64,000 nt of DNA, taken from contig NZ_JAVALS010000011.1 of NCBI RefSeq assembly GCF_030731045.1, forward strand, positions 1-64,000, in the 5' to 3' direction. The stretch is from Arthrobacter horti (GTDB lineage Bacteria > Actinomycetota > Actinomycetes > Actinomycetales > Micrococcaceae). Every line of letters begins with the position of its first letter. Position 1 is the first letter of the stretch. Below, in pieces: positions 33,042 to 41,453 of the stretch. The position numbers were made by a program, and so were the translations under genes. The notes under the pieces are model-generated. The model saw only the letters and a program-made list of their open reading frames with translations. It did no database searches and was not told the origin of the DNA.

Positions 33042-33692
33042 ATGCTGACTCCGACCCCCGTGACCCCTTGGGTTCTCCAGACCCCGCAGGACGTGGCCCG
33101 GCTCCTGGACGCCGTGGACGTGCGCTGGTGGCTGTCAGGAGGCGTGGCCCTGGACCACTGGCTGGGCCGGAAGATCCAGGAGCGCGGCAACACCGATGTC
33201 AGCACGACGTCGGCCGACGTGGCCCGCCTGGTGGACCTCCTGCCGGAGCGGTTCAGCGCCTGGGTCGCCGTGGACGAGGTGCTGACTCCGTGGAATGAGG
33301 TGCCGGAGGGCGTCGACGTGCAGCCCGTGTCCATTCACGACGATCAGGCCGGTACCTGGGTGCTCCGGGTGAACGTGGAGGACGGGATTCAGCGGGCCTG
33401 GCTGTACCGCCGGGACCCTCGTCTCCAGCTCCCCTGGGAGCGGGCGGTCCTGGACGTCGGCGGCATCCCGACCGGCGCACCCGAGGTTCAGCTGGTCTGG
33501 AAAGCCCTGCGGCCGCGCCCCCAGGATGACGTGGACAAGGACGCCGTGCTCCCGGCCCTTTCCGAGGAGGCCCGTGCCTGGTGGGAGCGGTCCATTCTGT
33601 CCGTCCATCCGCACTCCACCTGGTCGATCCATCTGCGCAGCCCCTTCGCGCCGGCCAAGGCCAGCTGGAACCGGCCCCGTCGCAACGCTTAG
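33042..33692 (+). CDS. Nucleotidyltransferase-like protein (aminoglycoside adenylyltransferase superfamily)
   Basis: Predicted 216-residue protein. WWLSGGVALDHWLGR and the following RGNTDVS resemble the GG-x-ALD...R-x-H-x-D-x-D start of AadA/AadB-like nucleotidyltransferases, and AWLYRRDPRLQLPWERAV and PEVQLVWKALRPRPQDDVDKDAVLP match the usual downstream layout. The position normally holding the metal-binding His-x-Asp reads Asn-Thr-Asp, so catalysis is doubtful. Many chromosomal members are not resistance proteins. ATG 33042 is 6 nt after TATTCT, a probable leaderless start. Its stop overlaps that of the convergent LysR gene by 3 nt. Confidence 0.7.
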   Translation: MLTPTPVTPWVLQTPQDVARLLDAVDVRWWLSGGVALDHWLGRKIQERGNTDVSTTSADVARLVDLLPERFSAWVAVDEVLTPWNEVPEGVDVQPVSIHDDQAGTWVLRVNVEDGIQRAWLYRRDPRLQLPWERAVLDVGGIPTGAPEVQLVWKALRPRPQDDVDKDAVLPALSEEARAWWERSILSVHPHSTWSIHLRSPFAPAKASWNRPRRNA

Positions 33693-34612
33693 CCCTGTTC
33701 CGGCCCCTCAGTGCGGTAGGCCTCCGAGGCCACGGCGTCGAACACCAGCGAGCGGAACCACCGCTGAGCAGGGGACAGGCTCGCCTCGCGGCGGGTGTAG
33801 AGCGCCACGGGGTTGCTGGCGCCCGGCCACGGAAGGTCCGTGATCGTCAGGCCGGGGAACCAGCCCCTGAAGACCTCCGCCACGTGCCGTGGCAGGAACA
33901 CCACCAGATCCGTCGCTTCCAGAACTGCGGGCACCGTTGCGTAACCCTCGACCGTCAGGGCCACCTGATCCATCAGGCCATGCTCCACGAGTGCTTGAAG
34001 AGGGAAGACGTGACCACCGCGGGCGGACACCCGGACGAACCGGCGCCCCTCGAACATCTCCGGCCCCACGGGAGGCAGAGCGTGCTTCCCCGCGCACAGC
34101 GCCACATACTCCACGTCCCGGACCGTGGTCCGCCAGAGGAGTGGATCGGCCATCAGCATGACGGTGATGGCCAGGTCGATGGTGCCGCGGCTCAGGCCGT
34201 CCTGCACCTCATCGGAATCGAGCCGCTCCACTTTCAGCTGGATTCCGGGCGAGGCGCCGGCGAGCGCCTCCATGATGGGCGGCAGGAAGGTCTGCTCACC
34301 GATGGACGTCAGGCCCAAGGAGAATTCACCGGTGAACGTCATCGGGTCGAAGTCCCCCGGGTCACTCAGGGCGTTCTCGATCTTCACCAATGCGTCCTGC
34401 AGCGGACCGAACAACGTGGTGGCGCGCGCCGTGGGGACCATGGCGTGGCCTTCCCGGCGGAACAGGTCATCTCCGAACTGTTCCCGGAGGCGCCGGACCG
34501 TGTAACTCACCGTGGGCTGGGTGACGTGAAGGCGGTGCGCGGTGGCCGTCAGGCTCCGCAGCTCGTACAGCACCACGAAGGTCCGCAGCTGGTTCAGGTC
34601 GACGAGTTGCAC
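33689..34612 (-). CDS. LysR-family regulator of the protocatechuate 4,5-cleavage operon
   Basis: Predicted 307-residue LysR regulator. The N-terminal helix-turn-helix is LNQLRTFVVLYELRSLTATAHRLHVTQPTVSYTVRRLRE, given as residues about 7-45; the rest is the two-lobed effector domain. GTG 34612 is the start (MQLVDLNQ). It is divergent from the ligJ operon, and ATAG-N7-CTAT lies directly in front of its start codon, so it likely activates the lig genes in response to a pathway intermediate and represses itself. The lig promoter has a -10 but no good -35, as expected for LysR activation. Confidence 0.85.
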   Translation of the reverse strand: MQLVDLNQLRTFVVLYELRSLTATAHRLHVTQPTVSYTVRRLREQFGDDLFRREGHAMVPTARATTLFGPLQDALVKIENALSDPGDFDPMTFTGEFSLGLTSIGEQTFLPPIMEALAGASPGIQLKVERLDSDEVQDGLSRGTIDLAITVMLMADPLLWRTTVRDVEYVALCAGKHALPPVGPEMFEGRRFVRVSARGGHVFPLQALVEHGLMDQVALTVEGYATVPAVLEATDLVVFLPRHVAEVFRGWFPGLTITDLPWPGASNPVALYTRREASLSPAQRWFRSLVFDAVASEAYRTEGPEQG

Positions 34613-34613
34613 T

Positions 34614-34663
34614 ATAGATCCCCTCTATATATGGAGGCTCGAATATCTATTCGACTATAGCGT
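34614..34663. promoter_or_regulatory. Divergent control region of LysR gene and lig operon
   Basis: ATAG-N7-CTAT at 34614-34628 contains a T-N11-A LysR box. A second palindrome GAATATCTATTC (34641-34652) and further CTAT half-sites lead up to TAGCGT (34658-34663), the likely -10 of the ligJ operon. The region is markedly A+T-rich compared with its surroundings. Confidence 0.6.
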
Positions 34664-34761
34664 GTGGCGCGGCTTACAGTCGTTGCAACGGCATCCGGCA
34701 GAGGCGCCGGCGCGGGACCCCACAGCAGTCGGTCCACGGCCTGGAGGGACAAGGACGCACG

Positions 34762-35790
34762 ATGATCATCGACATTCATGGCCACTACACCACGGCACCG
34801 GCTCCGCTGGGCGCCTGGCGCGATCTGCAGATCGCCTTCACGGAAGGCCGAGGAGAGGCCCCCGATCCGGCCACGCTGCGCATCAGCGACGACGACATCC
34901 GCGAAAGCATCGAGGCGAACCAGCTCAGGCTCATGAAGGACCGCGGCAGCGATGTCACCGTCTTCAGCCCCCGCGCGTCGTTCATGGCCCACCACATCGG
35001 CGACCTCGCGGTCAGCGAGACCTGGGCGCGGATCTGCAACGACCTCTGCGCCCGCGTCAGCGAGCTCTACCCCGAGCACTTCGTCATGGGCGCCATGCTC
35101 CCCCAGTCCCCCGGCGTCGCACCGGAGACCACCCTCGCCGAGCTCACCCGCGCCGTCGAGGAACTCGGTGCGGTCACGGTCAATCTCAACCCGGATCCCT
35201 CCGGCGGCAAGTGGACGGCGCCGGCGCTCACGGACCGCTCCTGGTACCCCGTGTACGAGAAGCTCGTCGAATACGAGATCCCAGCGATGGTGCACGTGAG
35301 CACCTCCTGCAACCCGGCGTTCCACACCACCGGCGCGCACTACCTCAACGCGGACACCACCGCCTTCATGCAGCTCCTGCAAGGCGATCTGTTCCGAGAC
35401 TTCCCGGACCTCAAGCTCGTGATCCCGCACGGCGGCGGCGCGGTGCCCTACCACTGGGGACGTTTCCGCGGTCTCGCGATGGCGCTGGGCAAGCCGGAGT
35501 TCGAGGAGCACCTGCTGAAGAACGTCTTCTTCGACACCTGCGTGTACCACCAGCCCGGCATCGACCTCCTGACCTCGGTGGTGCCCACGGACAACATCCT
35601 CTTCGCCAGCGAGATGATCGGCGCCGTCCGCGACATCGATCCCCGCACCGGCCACCACTTCGACGACACCAAGCGCTACGTCGATGCCACCCCGAACCTC
35701 GACGACGCCCAGCGCGCCCAGGTGTTCGAAGGCAACGCCCGCCGCGTCTACCCCCGCCTCGACCGCGCCCTCGCGGCGCGGGGGCTCTGA
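34762..35790 (+). CDS. ligJ: 4-oxalomesaconate hydratase
   Basis: Predicted 342-residue amidohydrolase-superfamily enzyme that hydrates 4-oxalomesaconate to 4-carboxy-4-hydroxy-2-oxoadipate. MIIDIHGHYTTAP has the HxH metal site; later VHVSTSCNP, VIPHGGGAVPYHWGRFRG and FASEMIGAVRDIDP match LigJ more closely than ACMSD, which lacks these phrases. It is the first gene of a seven-gene operon, 150 nt after the divergent LysR gene; ligK follows by 14 nt. GGACAAGGACGCACG provides a ribosome binding site. Confidence 0.88.
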   Translation: MIIDIHGHYTTAPAPLGAWRDLQIAFTEGRGEAPDPATLRISDDDIRESIEANQLRLMKDRGSDVTVFSPRASFMAHHIGDLAVSETWARICNDLCARVSELYPEHFVMGAMLPQSPGVAPETTLAELTRAVEELGAVTVNLNPDPSGGKWTAPALTDRSWYPVYEKLVEYEIPAMVHVSTSCNPAFHTTGAHYLNADTTAFMQLLQGDLFRDFPDLKLVIPHGGGAVPYHWGRFRGLAMALGKPEFEEHLLKNVFFDTCVYHQPGIDLLTSVVPTDNILFASEMIGAVRDIDPRTGHHFDDTKRYVDATPNLDDAQRAQVFEGNARRVYPRLDRALAARGL

Positions 35791-35804
35791 ACAGAGGACC
35801 CCTC

Positions 35805-36497
35805 ATGCGATTGAACAATCTCGGCATCGTCCACACCCGCATCGACCGGCCGGACCCGGCCGACGTCGAGCGCCTGTCCCGGTTCGGCGTCGCCACCATC
35901 CACGAGGCCATGGGCCGCGTGGGACTGCTGCGCCCCTACATCCGGCCCGCCTACCACGGTGCCAAGCTCTGCGGCCCGGCGGTCACCGTGCTCCTGCAGC
36001 CGGGCGACAACTGGATGTTCCACGTCGCCGCTGAGCAGGTGCAGGAGGGTGATGTGATCGTGGCCGGCTGCACCACGGAGAGCGAGGACGGCTTCTTCGG
36101 CGAGCTGCTCGCCACCTCCCTGACCGCCCGCGGCTGCAAGGGCCTGGTGATCGACGGCGGTGTCCGCGACGTCGAGGACCTCGAGAAGATGGAATTCCCG
36201 GTCTTCTCCCGCGCCATCAACGCGAAGGGCACCGTCAAGGCCACGCTCGGTTCCGTGAACATCCCCGTGGTGGTCGCCAACGCCGTGGTCAACCCCGGCG
36301 ACGTGGTGGTGGCCGACGTCGACGGCGTGGTGGTGGTCCCGCGCGAACTGGTCGGGGCGGTGGCGGATGCCTCGCAGAAGCGCGAGGACAACGAGGAGGC
36401 CAAGCGCGTGAAATTCCGCGACGGCGTCCTGGGCCTGGACATCTACGGCATGCGCGAGCCGCTCGCGAAGGCCGGCCTGGAATACGTGGAGGACTGA
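35805..36497 (+). CDS. ligK: 4-carboxy-4-hydroxy-2-oxoadipate aldolase
   Basis: Predicted 230-residue class II aldolase of the HMG/CHA type (RraA-like fold) that splits CHA to pyruvate and oxaloacetate, the last step of the pathway. Motifs: ATIHEAMGRVGLL, GPAVTVLLQPGDNWM, and the stretch GCKGLVIDGGVRDVEDL that contains the conserved Arg-Asp metal/substrate pair. RraA itself is shorter and lacks the N-terminal extension seen here. ATG 35805 follows AGAGGACC, and ligI begins 2 nt after its stop. Confidence 0.9.
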   Translation: MRLNNLGIVHTRIDRPDPADVERLSRFGVATIHEAMGRVGLLRPYIRPAYHGAKLCGPAVTVLLQPGDNWMFHVAAEQVQEGDVIVAGCTTESEDGFFGELLATSLTARGCKGLVIDGGVRDVEDLEKMEFPVFSRAINAKGTVKATLGSVNIPVVVANAVVNPGDVVVADVDGVVVVPRELVGAVADASQKREDNEEAKRVKFRDGVLGLDIYGMREPLAKAGLEYVED

Positions 36498-36499
36498 GC

Positions 36500-37450
36500 A
36501 TGGCACACGGAGACACCACCGGCGATTTCGAGAAGTCCCCCGGCTGGCTCGACTGGTACGACGGCCCCAGCACCCCCGCCTTCACCCTGCCCGAAGGCGC
36601 CGTGGACGCCCACTGCCACGTGTTCGGCCCAGGCGGGCAGTTCCCCTACGCCCCGGAGCGCAAGTACACGCCCTGTGACGCCTCCGCGGATCAGCTGTTC
36701 GCGCTGCGTGATCAGCTGGGCTTCGAGCGCAATGTGATCGTCCAGGCCACCTGCCACGGCGCGGACAACCGGGCCCTGGTGGACGCCCTGCAGCGCAGCA
36801 ACGGCCGCGCCCGCGGCGTCGCGACCGTCCGCCGCGACGTGACCGCGGAGCAGCTCGCCGAGCTGCACGCGGCCGGTGTCCGCGGCGTCCGCTTCAACTT
36901 CGTCAAGCGCCTGGTGGACCGCGTGCCCACCGACTCGCTCGAGGAGATCGTGGCGAAGATCGCCCCGCTCGGCTGGCACGTGGTCATCTACTTCGAAGCC
37001 GAGGACCTTCCGGAGCTGTACGGCTTCTTCTCCTCGATCCCCACGGATGTGGTGGTCGATCACATGGGCCGGCCGGATGTCACCAAGGACCCGGACGGGC
37101 CCGAGTTCGCGCTGTTCCTGCAGTTCATGCGGGAGAATCCGAACGTGTGGACCAAGGTCTCCTGCCCCGAGAGGCTCTCCGTCACCGGGCCGCGCGCCCT
37201 GGACGGCGAACAGCACGCCTACACCGACGTGGTGCCGTTCGCCCGCCGCGTGGTCGAGGAGTTCCCCGGCCGCGTCCTCTGGGGCACCGACTGGCCCCAC
37301 CCCAACCTCAAGGACCACATGCCCGACGACGGGCTGCTGGTCGACTACATCCCGCGGATCGCGACGACACCGGAACTGCAGCGGCAGCTGCTGGTGGAGA
37401 ACCCCCGTCGCCTCTACTGGCCCGAATCACTGAACACCCAGGGAGCATGA
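36500..37450 (+). CDS. ligI: 2-pyrone-4,6-dicarboxylate lactonase
   Basis: Predicted 316-residue amidohydrolase-superfamily enzyme that opens 2-pyrone-4,6-dicarboxylate to 4-oxalomesaconate. VDAHCHVFGPGGQFPYAPERKYTPCDAS is present as the N-terminal block (HxH pair plus the PDC-binding segment, about residues 34-61), then VQATCHGADNRAL and GTDWPHPN with the active-site Asp. These are characteristic of LigI. It is tightly packed between ligK and ligAB (2 and 1 nt gaps). Confidence 0.93.
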   Translation: MAHGDTTGDFEKSPGWLDWYDGPSTPAFTLPEGAVDAHCHVFGPGGQFPYAPERKYTPCDASADQLFALRDQLGFERNVIVQATCHGADNRALVDALQRSNGRARGVATVRRDVTAEQLAELHAAGVRGVRFNFVKRLVDRVPTDSLEEIVAKIAPLGWHVVIYFEAEDLPELYGFFSSIPTDVVVDHMGRPDVTKDPDGPEFALFLQFMRENPNVWTKVSCPERLSVTGPRALDGEQHAYTDVVPFARRVVEEFPGRVLWGTDWPHPNLKDHMPDDGLLVDYIPRIATTPELQRQLLVENPRRLYWPESLNTQGA

Positions 37451-37451
37451 C

Positions 37452-38771
37452 ATGGCACTCGACAAGCCGTACAAGGACGTACCCGGCACCACGATCTTCG
37501 ACGCCGAGCAGGCCCGCAAGGGCTACCACCTGAACCAGTTCTGCATGTCCCTGATGAAGCCGGAGAACCGCGAGCGGTTCCTGGCCGACCAGGAGGCGTA
37601 CCTGGACGAGTGGCCGCTGAACCCCCGCCAGCGTCAGGCCGTCCTGGACATCGACCTGAACACCTGCATCGCCGAGGGCGGCAACATCTACTTCCTGAGC
37701 AAGATCGGCGCCACCCACGGCCTGAGCTTCCAGCAGATGGCCGGCTCCATGACCGGCATGTCCGAAGCCGCGTACCGGGACATGATGGTGGGCGGCGGAC
37801 GCCGCCCGGAGGGCAACCGCCTGAAGGACCTGGACGGCTGGACCCCGCCGCAGCCCGGCGAGAAGGCCGAGACCCTGCGCCAGGACGCCCCGGCCGCCTA
37901 CACCTCCGCGCTGTTCACCTCCCATGTGCCCGCCATCGGCGCGGCCATGGACCTCGGCAAGACCGAGGAGCCGTACTGGAAGAAGGTCTTCGACGGCTAC
38001 GAGTGGACCCGCAAATGGGCCAAGGAGAACACGCCGGACGTGGTCATCCTGGTCTACAACGACCACGCCACGGCCTTCGACTCCTCCATCATCCCCACCT
38101 TCGTGCTCGGCACCGGCTCCGACTACCCGGTGGCCGATGAGGGCTACGGGCCGCGCCCGGTGCCGGACGTGAAGGGCTACCCGGAACTGGCGGCGCACAT
38201 CGCCCAGTCCGTGATCCAGGACGACTTCGACCTCACCCTGGTCAACGAGATGGTGGTGGACCACGGCCTGACCGTCCCCCTGTCCCTGGTCTTCGGCGAC
38301 GTCGAAGAGTGGCCCTGCAAGGTCATCCCTCTGGCCGTCAACGTGGTCCAGTACCCCGTGCCATCCGGGCGCCGCTGCTACGAACTGGGCCGCGCCCTGC
38401 GCCGCGCCCTGGACAAGTGGGACGGCGAGCAGCTCAACGTGCAGATCTGGGGCACGGGCGGCATGAGCCACCAGCTCCAGGGCCCTCGCGCCGGCCTCAT
38501 CAACGAGGAGTGGGACAATGCGTTCCTGGACCACCTGATCGCCGACCCCGTGGGCCTGACCGAATGGCAGCACATGGAGTACGTGGACGAGGCCGGTTCC
38601 GAGGGCATCGAGCTCGTGGACTGGCTGATCGCCCGCGGCGCGATGGATGATCAGTTCGGCGGTGGATCCCCCGAGGTCAACCACCGTTTCTACCACGTGC
38701 CCGCCTCCAACACCGCCGTGGGTCACCTCGTGCTGACCAATCCGTCCGTGCAGGACCCGGCCACGGCCTGA
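37452..38771 (+). CDS. ligAB: Protocatechuate 4,5-dioxygenase, fused alpha and beta subunits
   Basis: Predicted 439-residue extradiol dioxygenase that opens protocatechuate to 4-carboxy-2-hydroxymuconate-6-semialdehyde. In Sphingobium LigA and LigB are separate chains; here residues about 15-115 are LigA-like (KGYHLNQFCMSLMKPENRE) and about 150-439 LigB-like. TSHVPAIG has His158 and VYNDHATAFD has His205, counterparts of the Fe-binding His12 and His61 of LigB; MSHQLQGPRAGLIN has the catalytic His, and SEGIELV the expected Glu ligand. A single-chain enzyme of this type (PcmA) is known from Arthrobacter. It lies third from the operon start after ligJ-ligK-ligI. Confidence 0.93.
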   Translation: MALDKPYKDVPGTTIFDAEQARKGYHLNQFCMSLMKPENRERFLADQEAYLDEWPLNPRQRQAVLDIDLNTCIAEGGNIYFLSKIGATHGLSFQQMAGSMTGMSEAAYRDMMVGGGRRPEGNRLKDLDGWTPPQPGEKAETLRQDAPAAYTSALFTSHVPAIGAAMDLGKTEEPYWKKVFDGYEWTRKWAKENTPDVVILVYNDHATAFDSSIIPTFVLGTGSDYPVADEGYGPRPVPDVKGYPELAAHIAQSVIQDDFDLTLVNEMVVDHGLTVPLSLVFGDVEEWPCKVIPLAVNVVQYPVPSGRRCYELGRALRRALDKWDGEQLNVQIWGTGGMSHQLQGPRAGLINEEWDNAFLDHLIADPVGLTEWQHMEYVDEAGSEGIELVDWLIARGAMDDQFGGGSPEVNHRFYHVPASNTAVGHLVLTNPSVQDPATA

Positions 38772-38792
38772 ACCGACCCCTAGGAGATTCGA

Positions 38793-39749
38793 ATGAGCAA
38801 CAGCAGGACCCGCGTCGCCGTCGTCGGCGCCGCCGGCGCCTTCGGCATGAAGCACCTGGACGGCCTGGCGAACATTCCGGAGGCCGAGGTCACCGTGGTG
38901 AGCGGCACCCGCCCTGAGCCCACCCAGGCGGTGGCCGAGAAGTACGGCGTGCCGCACGCCGTCGTCGGCCTGGACGCCGTGCTGGAGCGCGACGACGTCG
39001 ACGCCGTCATCCTCGCGACGCCCACCGGACTGCACGCTTCGCAGACGCAGGCCGTGCTCGCCGCGGGCAAGCACGTGCAGGTGGAGATCCCGCTGGCCGA
39101 CTCCCTGGCCGATGCCGAAGCGACCCTCGCGATCGCCGACGCCTCGGACCTGGTGGCCATGGTGGGCCACACCCGCCGTTTCAACCCGTCCCACCAGCTG
39201 GTCCACCAGCGCATCGCCGCCGGCGAGTTCAACGTGCAGCAGATGGACGTGCAGACGTACTTCTTCCGCCGCAGCAACACCAACGCCAAGGGCGAGCCGC
39301 GGACCTGGACCGACCACCTCCTGTGGCACCACGCCGCGCACACCGTGGACCTGTTCGCCTACCAGGCGGGGAAGATCGTGCAGGCGAACGCCATTCAGGG
39401 ACCGGTCCACCCGGAGCTGGGCATCGCGATGGACATGTCCATCCAGCTCAAGAGCGAGAGCGGCGCGATCTGCACGCTGTCCCTCTCCTTTAACAACAAC
39501 GGCCCGTTCGGCACCTTCTTCCGCTACATCGGCGACACGGAGACCTACATCGCCCGGTACGACGATCTGGTCAACGGCCGGGACGAGCCGATCGACGTCT
39601 CCAACGTGGCGGTCAGCATGAACGGCATCGAGCTGCAGGACCGGGAGTTCATCGCCGCGATCCGCGAGGGCCGGGAGCCGAACTCCTCACTGCGCCAGGT
39701 GATCGACTGCTACCGGGTCCTCGGGGCGCTCGAGGAGCAGCTGGCGTGA
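38793..39749 (+). CDS. ligC: 4-carboxy-2-hydroxymuconate-6-semialdehyde dehydrogenase
   Basis: Predicted 318-residue NAD(P)-dependent Gfo/Idh/MocA-type dehydrogenase that oxidises the ring-opened product (hemiacetal form) to 2-pyrone-4,6-dicarboxylate. Rossmann motif VAVVGAAGAFGMKHLDGL; then ATPTGLHASQTQAVLAAGKHVQVEIPLADS; the HTRRFNPSHQ and WHHAAHTVDLFAYQ segments fit LigC/PmdC. It begins 21 nt after ligAB, and its stop overlaps the next start (GTGA). Confidence 0.92.
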   Translation: MSNSRTRVAVVGAAGAFGMKHLDGLANIPEAEVTVVSGTRPEPTQAVAEKYGVPHAVVGLDAVLERDDVDAVILATPTGLHASQTQAVLAAGKHVQVEIPLADSLADAEATLAIADASDLVAMVGHTRRFNPSHQLVHQRIAAGEFNVQQMDVQTYFFRRSNTNAKGEPRTWTDHLLWHHAAHTVDLFAYQAGKIVQANAIQGPVHPELGIAMDMSIQLKSESGAICTLSLSFNNNGPFGTFFRYIGDTETYIARYDDLVNGRDEPIDVSNVAVSMNGIELQDREFIAAIREGREPNSSLRQVIDCYRVLGALEEQLA

Positions 39750-40720
39750 TCCTGCCACGGATGGGCCTGGGCTGCATGAACGTCAGCCACGCGTACGGCG
39801 TCGCCCCCACCCCGGAGGAGGGGGCGACGCTGATCCGCGCTGCGCTCGACGACGGCGTGCGGCTTCTGGACACGGCCACCCTGTACGGCGGTGGGCGCAA
39901 TGAGGAGCTGGTGGGGCGGGCGATCGCCGGCCGGCGCCACGAGGTGATCCTGGCCAGCAAGGGCGGGATGGCCCTGGTGGACGGCGTCAAGACCATCGAT
40001 GGACGCCCGGAGACACTGCGGGCCCAGGTGGAGGCCTCCCTGGGCCGGCTGGGCGTGGACCACATCGACCTCTACTACCTGCACCGCTGGGACAAGAGCG
40101 TCCCCATCGGGGAGAGCGTGGGCGCCCTCGCCGAGATGGTGGAGGCCGGCAAGATCGGCGCCATCGGGCTCTCCGAGGTGTCGGTGGCCCGTCTGCGTGA
40201 GGCGCAGGCCGTGGCTCCCATTGCCGCCGTCCAGAACGAGTACTCGCTGTGGAGCCGGAATCCCGAGCTCGGGATGCTGGAGGCGACGCGGGAGGCCGGG
40301 GTGGCCCTGGTGGCGTTCTCCCCGGTGGCGCGCGGTTTCCTCGCCGACGGGGTGTCCAGCCCGGCGGATCTCTCCGAACGGGACATCCGCCGGGCGATGC
40401 CGCGTTTCCAGCCGGAGCACTGGGCGGCGAACGCCGCGCTCCTGCCCGCCTGGCGGAATCTCGCCGCGGACGCCGGCTGCACCCCCGCTCAGCTGGCCCT
40501 TCTGTGGCTGCTGTCCCGGGGCGATCACGTGGTCCCGATCCCCGGGACGACGAGCGTGGCCCATCTCCGCGAAGACTTCGCGGCTCTCGGTCTGCAGGCC
40601 GATCCGGCCGTGCTGGCCCGGGCCGATGAGCTGATCGGCACCGCGACGGTGTCCGGGCAGCGCTACAACCCGGCGCAGTCGGCCGAGGTCGATTCGGAGA
40701 CCTTCGAGGACGCGGCATGA
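39746..40720 (+). CDS. Aldo/keto reductase in the protocatechuate operon
   Basis: Predicted 324-residue NADPH-dependent aldo/keto reductase. The TIM barrel carries the catalytic tetrad: DTATLYGGGRNE (Asp and Tyr), ILASKGG (Lys) and DLYYLHRWD (His); the C-terminal NADPH site includes VVPIPGTTSVAHLREDF. It starts with GTG overlapping the ligC stop by 4 nt and itself overlaps the next gene by 4 nt, so it is a true operon member. No step of the known 4,5-cleavage pathway needs such an enzyme; reduction of an aromatic aldehyde or detoxification of a semialdehyde is possible. Confidence 0.85.
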   Translation: MILPRMGLGCMNVSHAYGVAPTPEEGATLIRAALDDGVRLLDTATLYGGGRNEELVGRAIAGRRHEVILASKGGMALVDGVKTIDGRPETLRAQVEASLGRLGVDHIDLYYLHRWDKSVPIGESVGALAEMVEAGKIGAIGLSEVSVARLREAQAVAPIAAVQNEYSLWSRNPELGMLEATREAGVALVAFSPVARGFLADGVSSPADLSERDIRRAMPRFQPEHWAANAALLPAWRNLAADAGCTPAQLALLWLLSRGDHVVPIPGTTSVAHLREDFAALGLQADPAVLARADELIGTATVSGQRYNPAQSAEVDSETFEDAA

Positions 40721-41415
40721 AGGCCATCTCCTCGATGGCCACCCGACAGGTGCTGTCCGACCTCCTGAGCGCGGCGGAGTCCGCCGGGCTCGGATCGGTG
40801 GCGCTGGAGTCCGTGGGCGGTGTGGACGCGGCCAAGCGCGTGGCCGGCGGCGAAGCGCTGGACCTGGTGTTCCTGGCGGACGGTGCGCTCAGCACCTTGG
40901 CCGAGGCCGGGCACGTGGACGGCGCGACGATCAGGCCCCTGCTGCTCTCCCAGGTGGCCGTGGCCGTCCCGTCCGGTGAGGACCGCCCGGCCACGCGCCC
41001 GGAAGACGTGGCTTTCCCGGACGCCGACGGCGTCCGTCAAGCACTGCGGGAGGCCTCCCGGATCGGGTACTCGACCGGGCCGAGCGGCACCGCGCTGCTC
41101 CGCATGATCGACGCCTGGGGCCTGATGTCCGACGTCGGCGATCGCCTGGTGCAGGCGCGTCCCGGCATCCCGGTGGCGCGGCTGCTCGCCGCCGGCGAGG
41201 TGGATCTCGGCTTCCAGCAGCTCAGCGAGCTGGTGGGGGAACCGGGAGTCCGCATCCTGGGTGTTCTGCCGGCCGATTGCGCCGTCAGCACCGTGTTCTC
41301 CGGTGCCGTGGCCACCGCCTCGGAGAACCCCGCCGCCGCCGCGGCGGTCCTGGATCACCTGGCTTCTGCCGCAGCAGTCGAGCTGAAGACGGCACACAGT
41401 TTCGATCCCTGCTGA
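40717..41415 (+). CDS. ModA-like substrate-binding-fold protein lacking a signal peptide
   Basis: Predicted 232-residue protein of periplasmic-binding (ModA-like) fold: ISSMATRQVLSDLL, LDLVFLADGALSTL, YSTGPSGTALLRMI, LLAAGEVDLGFQQLSEL and GVLPADCAVSTVFSGAVAT follow the strand order of that family. It begins MKAISSMATR with no hydrophobic leader or lipobox, and no ABC permease or ATPase is near, so it probably stays in the cytoplasm. Last gene of the lig operon (4-nt overlap). The operon lacks a recognisable 4-oxalomesaconate tautomerase (LigU/GalD), so a role as isomerase or small-molecule binder is conceivable but unproven. Confidence 0.75.
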   Translation: MKAISSMATRQVLSDLLSAAESAGLGSVALESVGGVDAAKRVAGGEALDLVFLADGALSTLAEAGHVDGATIRPLLLSQVAVAVPSGEDRPATRPEDVAFPDADGVRQALREASRIGYSTGPSGTALLRMIDAWGLMSDVGDRLVQARPGIPVARLLAAGEVDLGFQQLSELVGEPGVRILGVLPADCAVSTVFSGAVATASENPAAAAAVLDHLASAAAVELKTAHSFDPC

Positions 41416-41417
41416 AC

Positions 41418-41447
41418 CGGCCCCGGGCCGTGAGGCCCGGGGCCGGC
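41418..41447. terminator. Bidirectional terminator between lig operon and pobA
   Basis: CCGGCCCCGGGCC and GGCCCGGGGCCGG form a 13-bp perfect stem with a GTGA loop, 2 nt after the last lig-operon stop and 6 nt before the convergent pobA stop. Confidence 0.8.
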
Positions 41448-41453
41448 GACGGC

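Noticed and set aside
33042..33692. Aminoglycoside resistance gene
   Set aside because: Only the general nucleotidyltransferase layout matches; the metal-binding His-x-Asp is not preserved, and the context is housekeeping.
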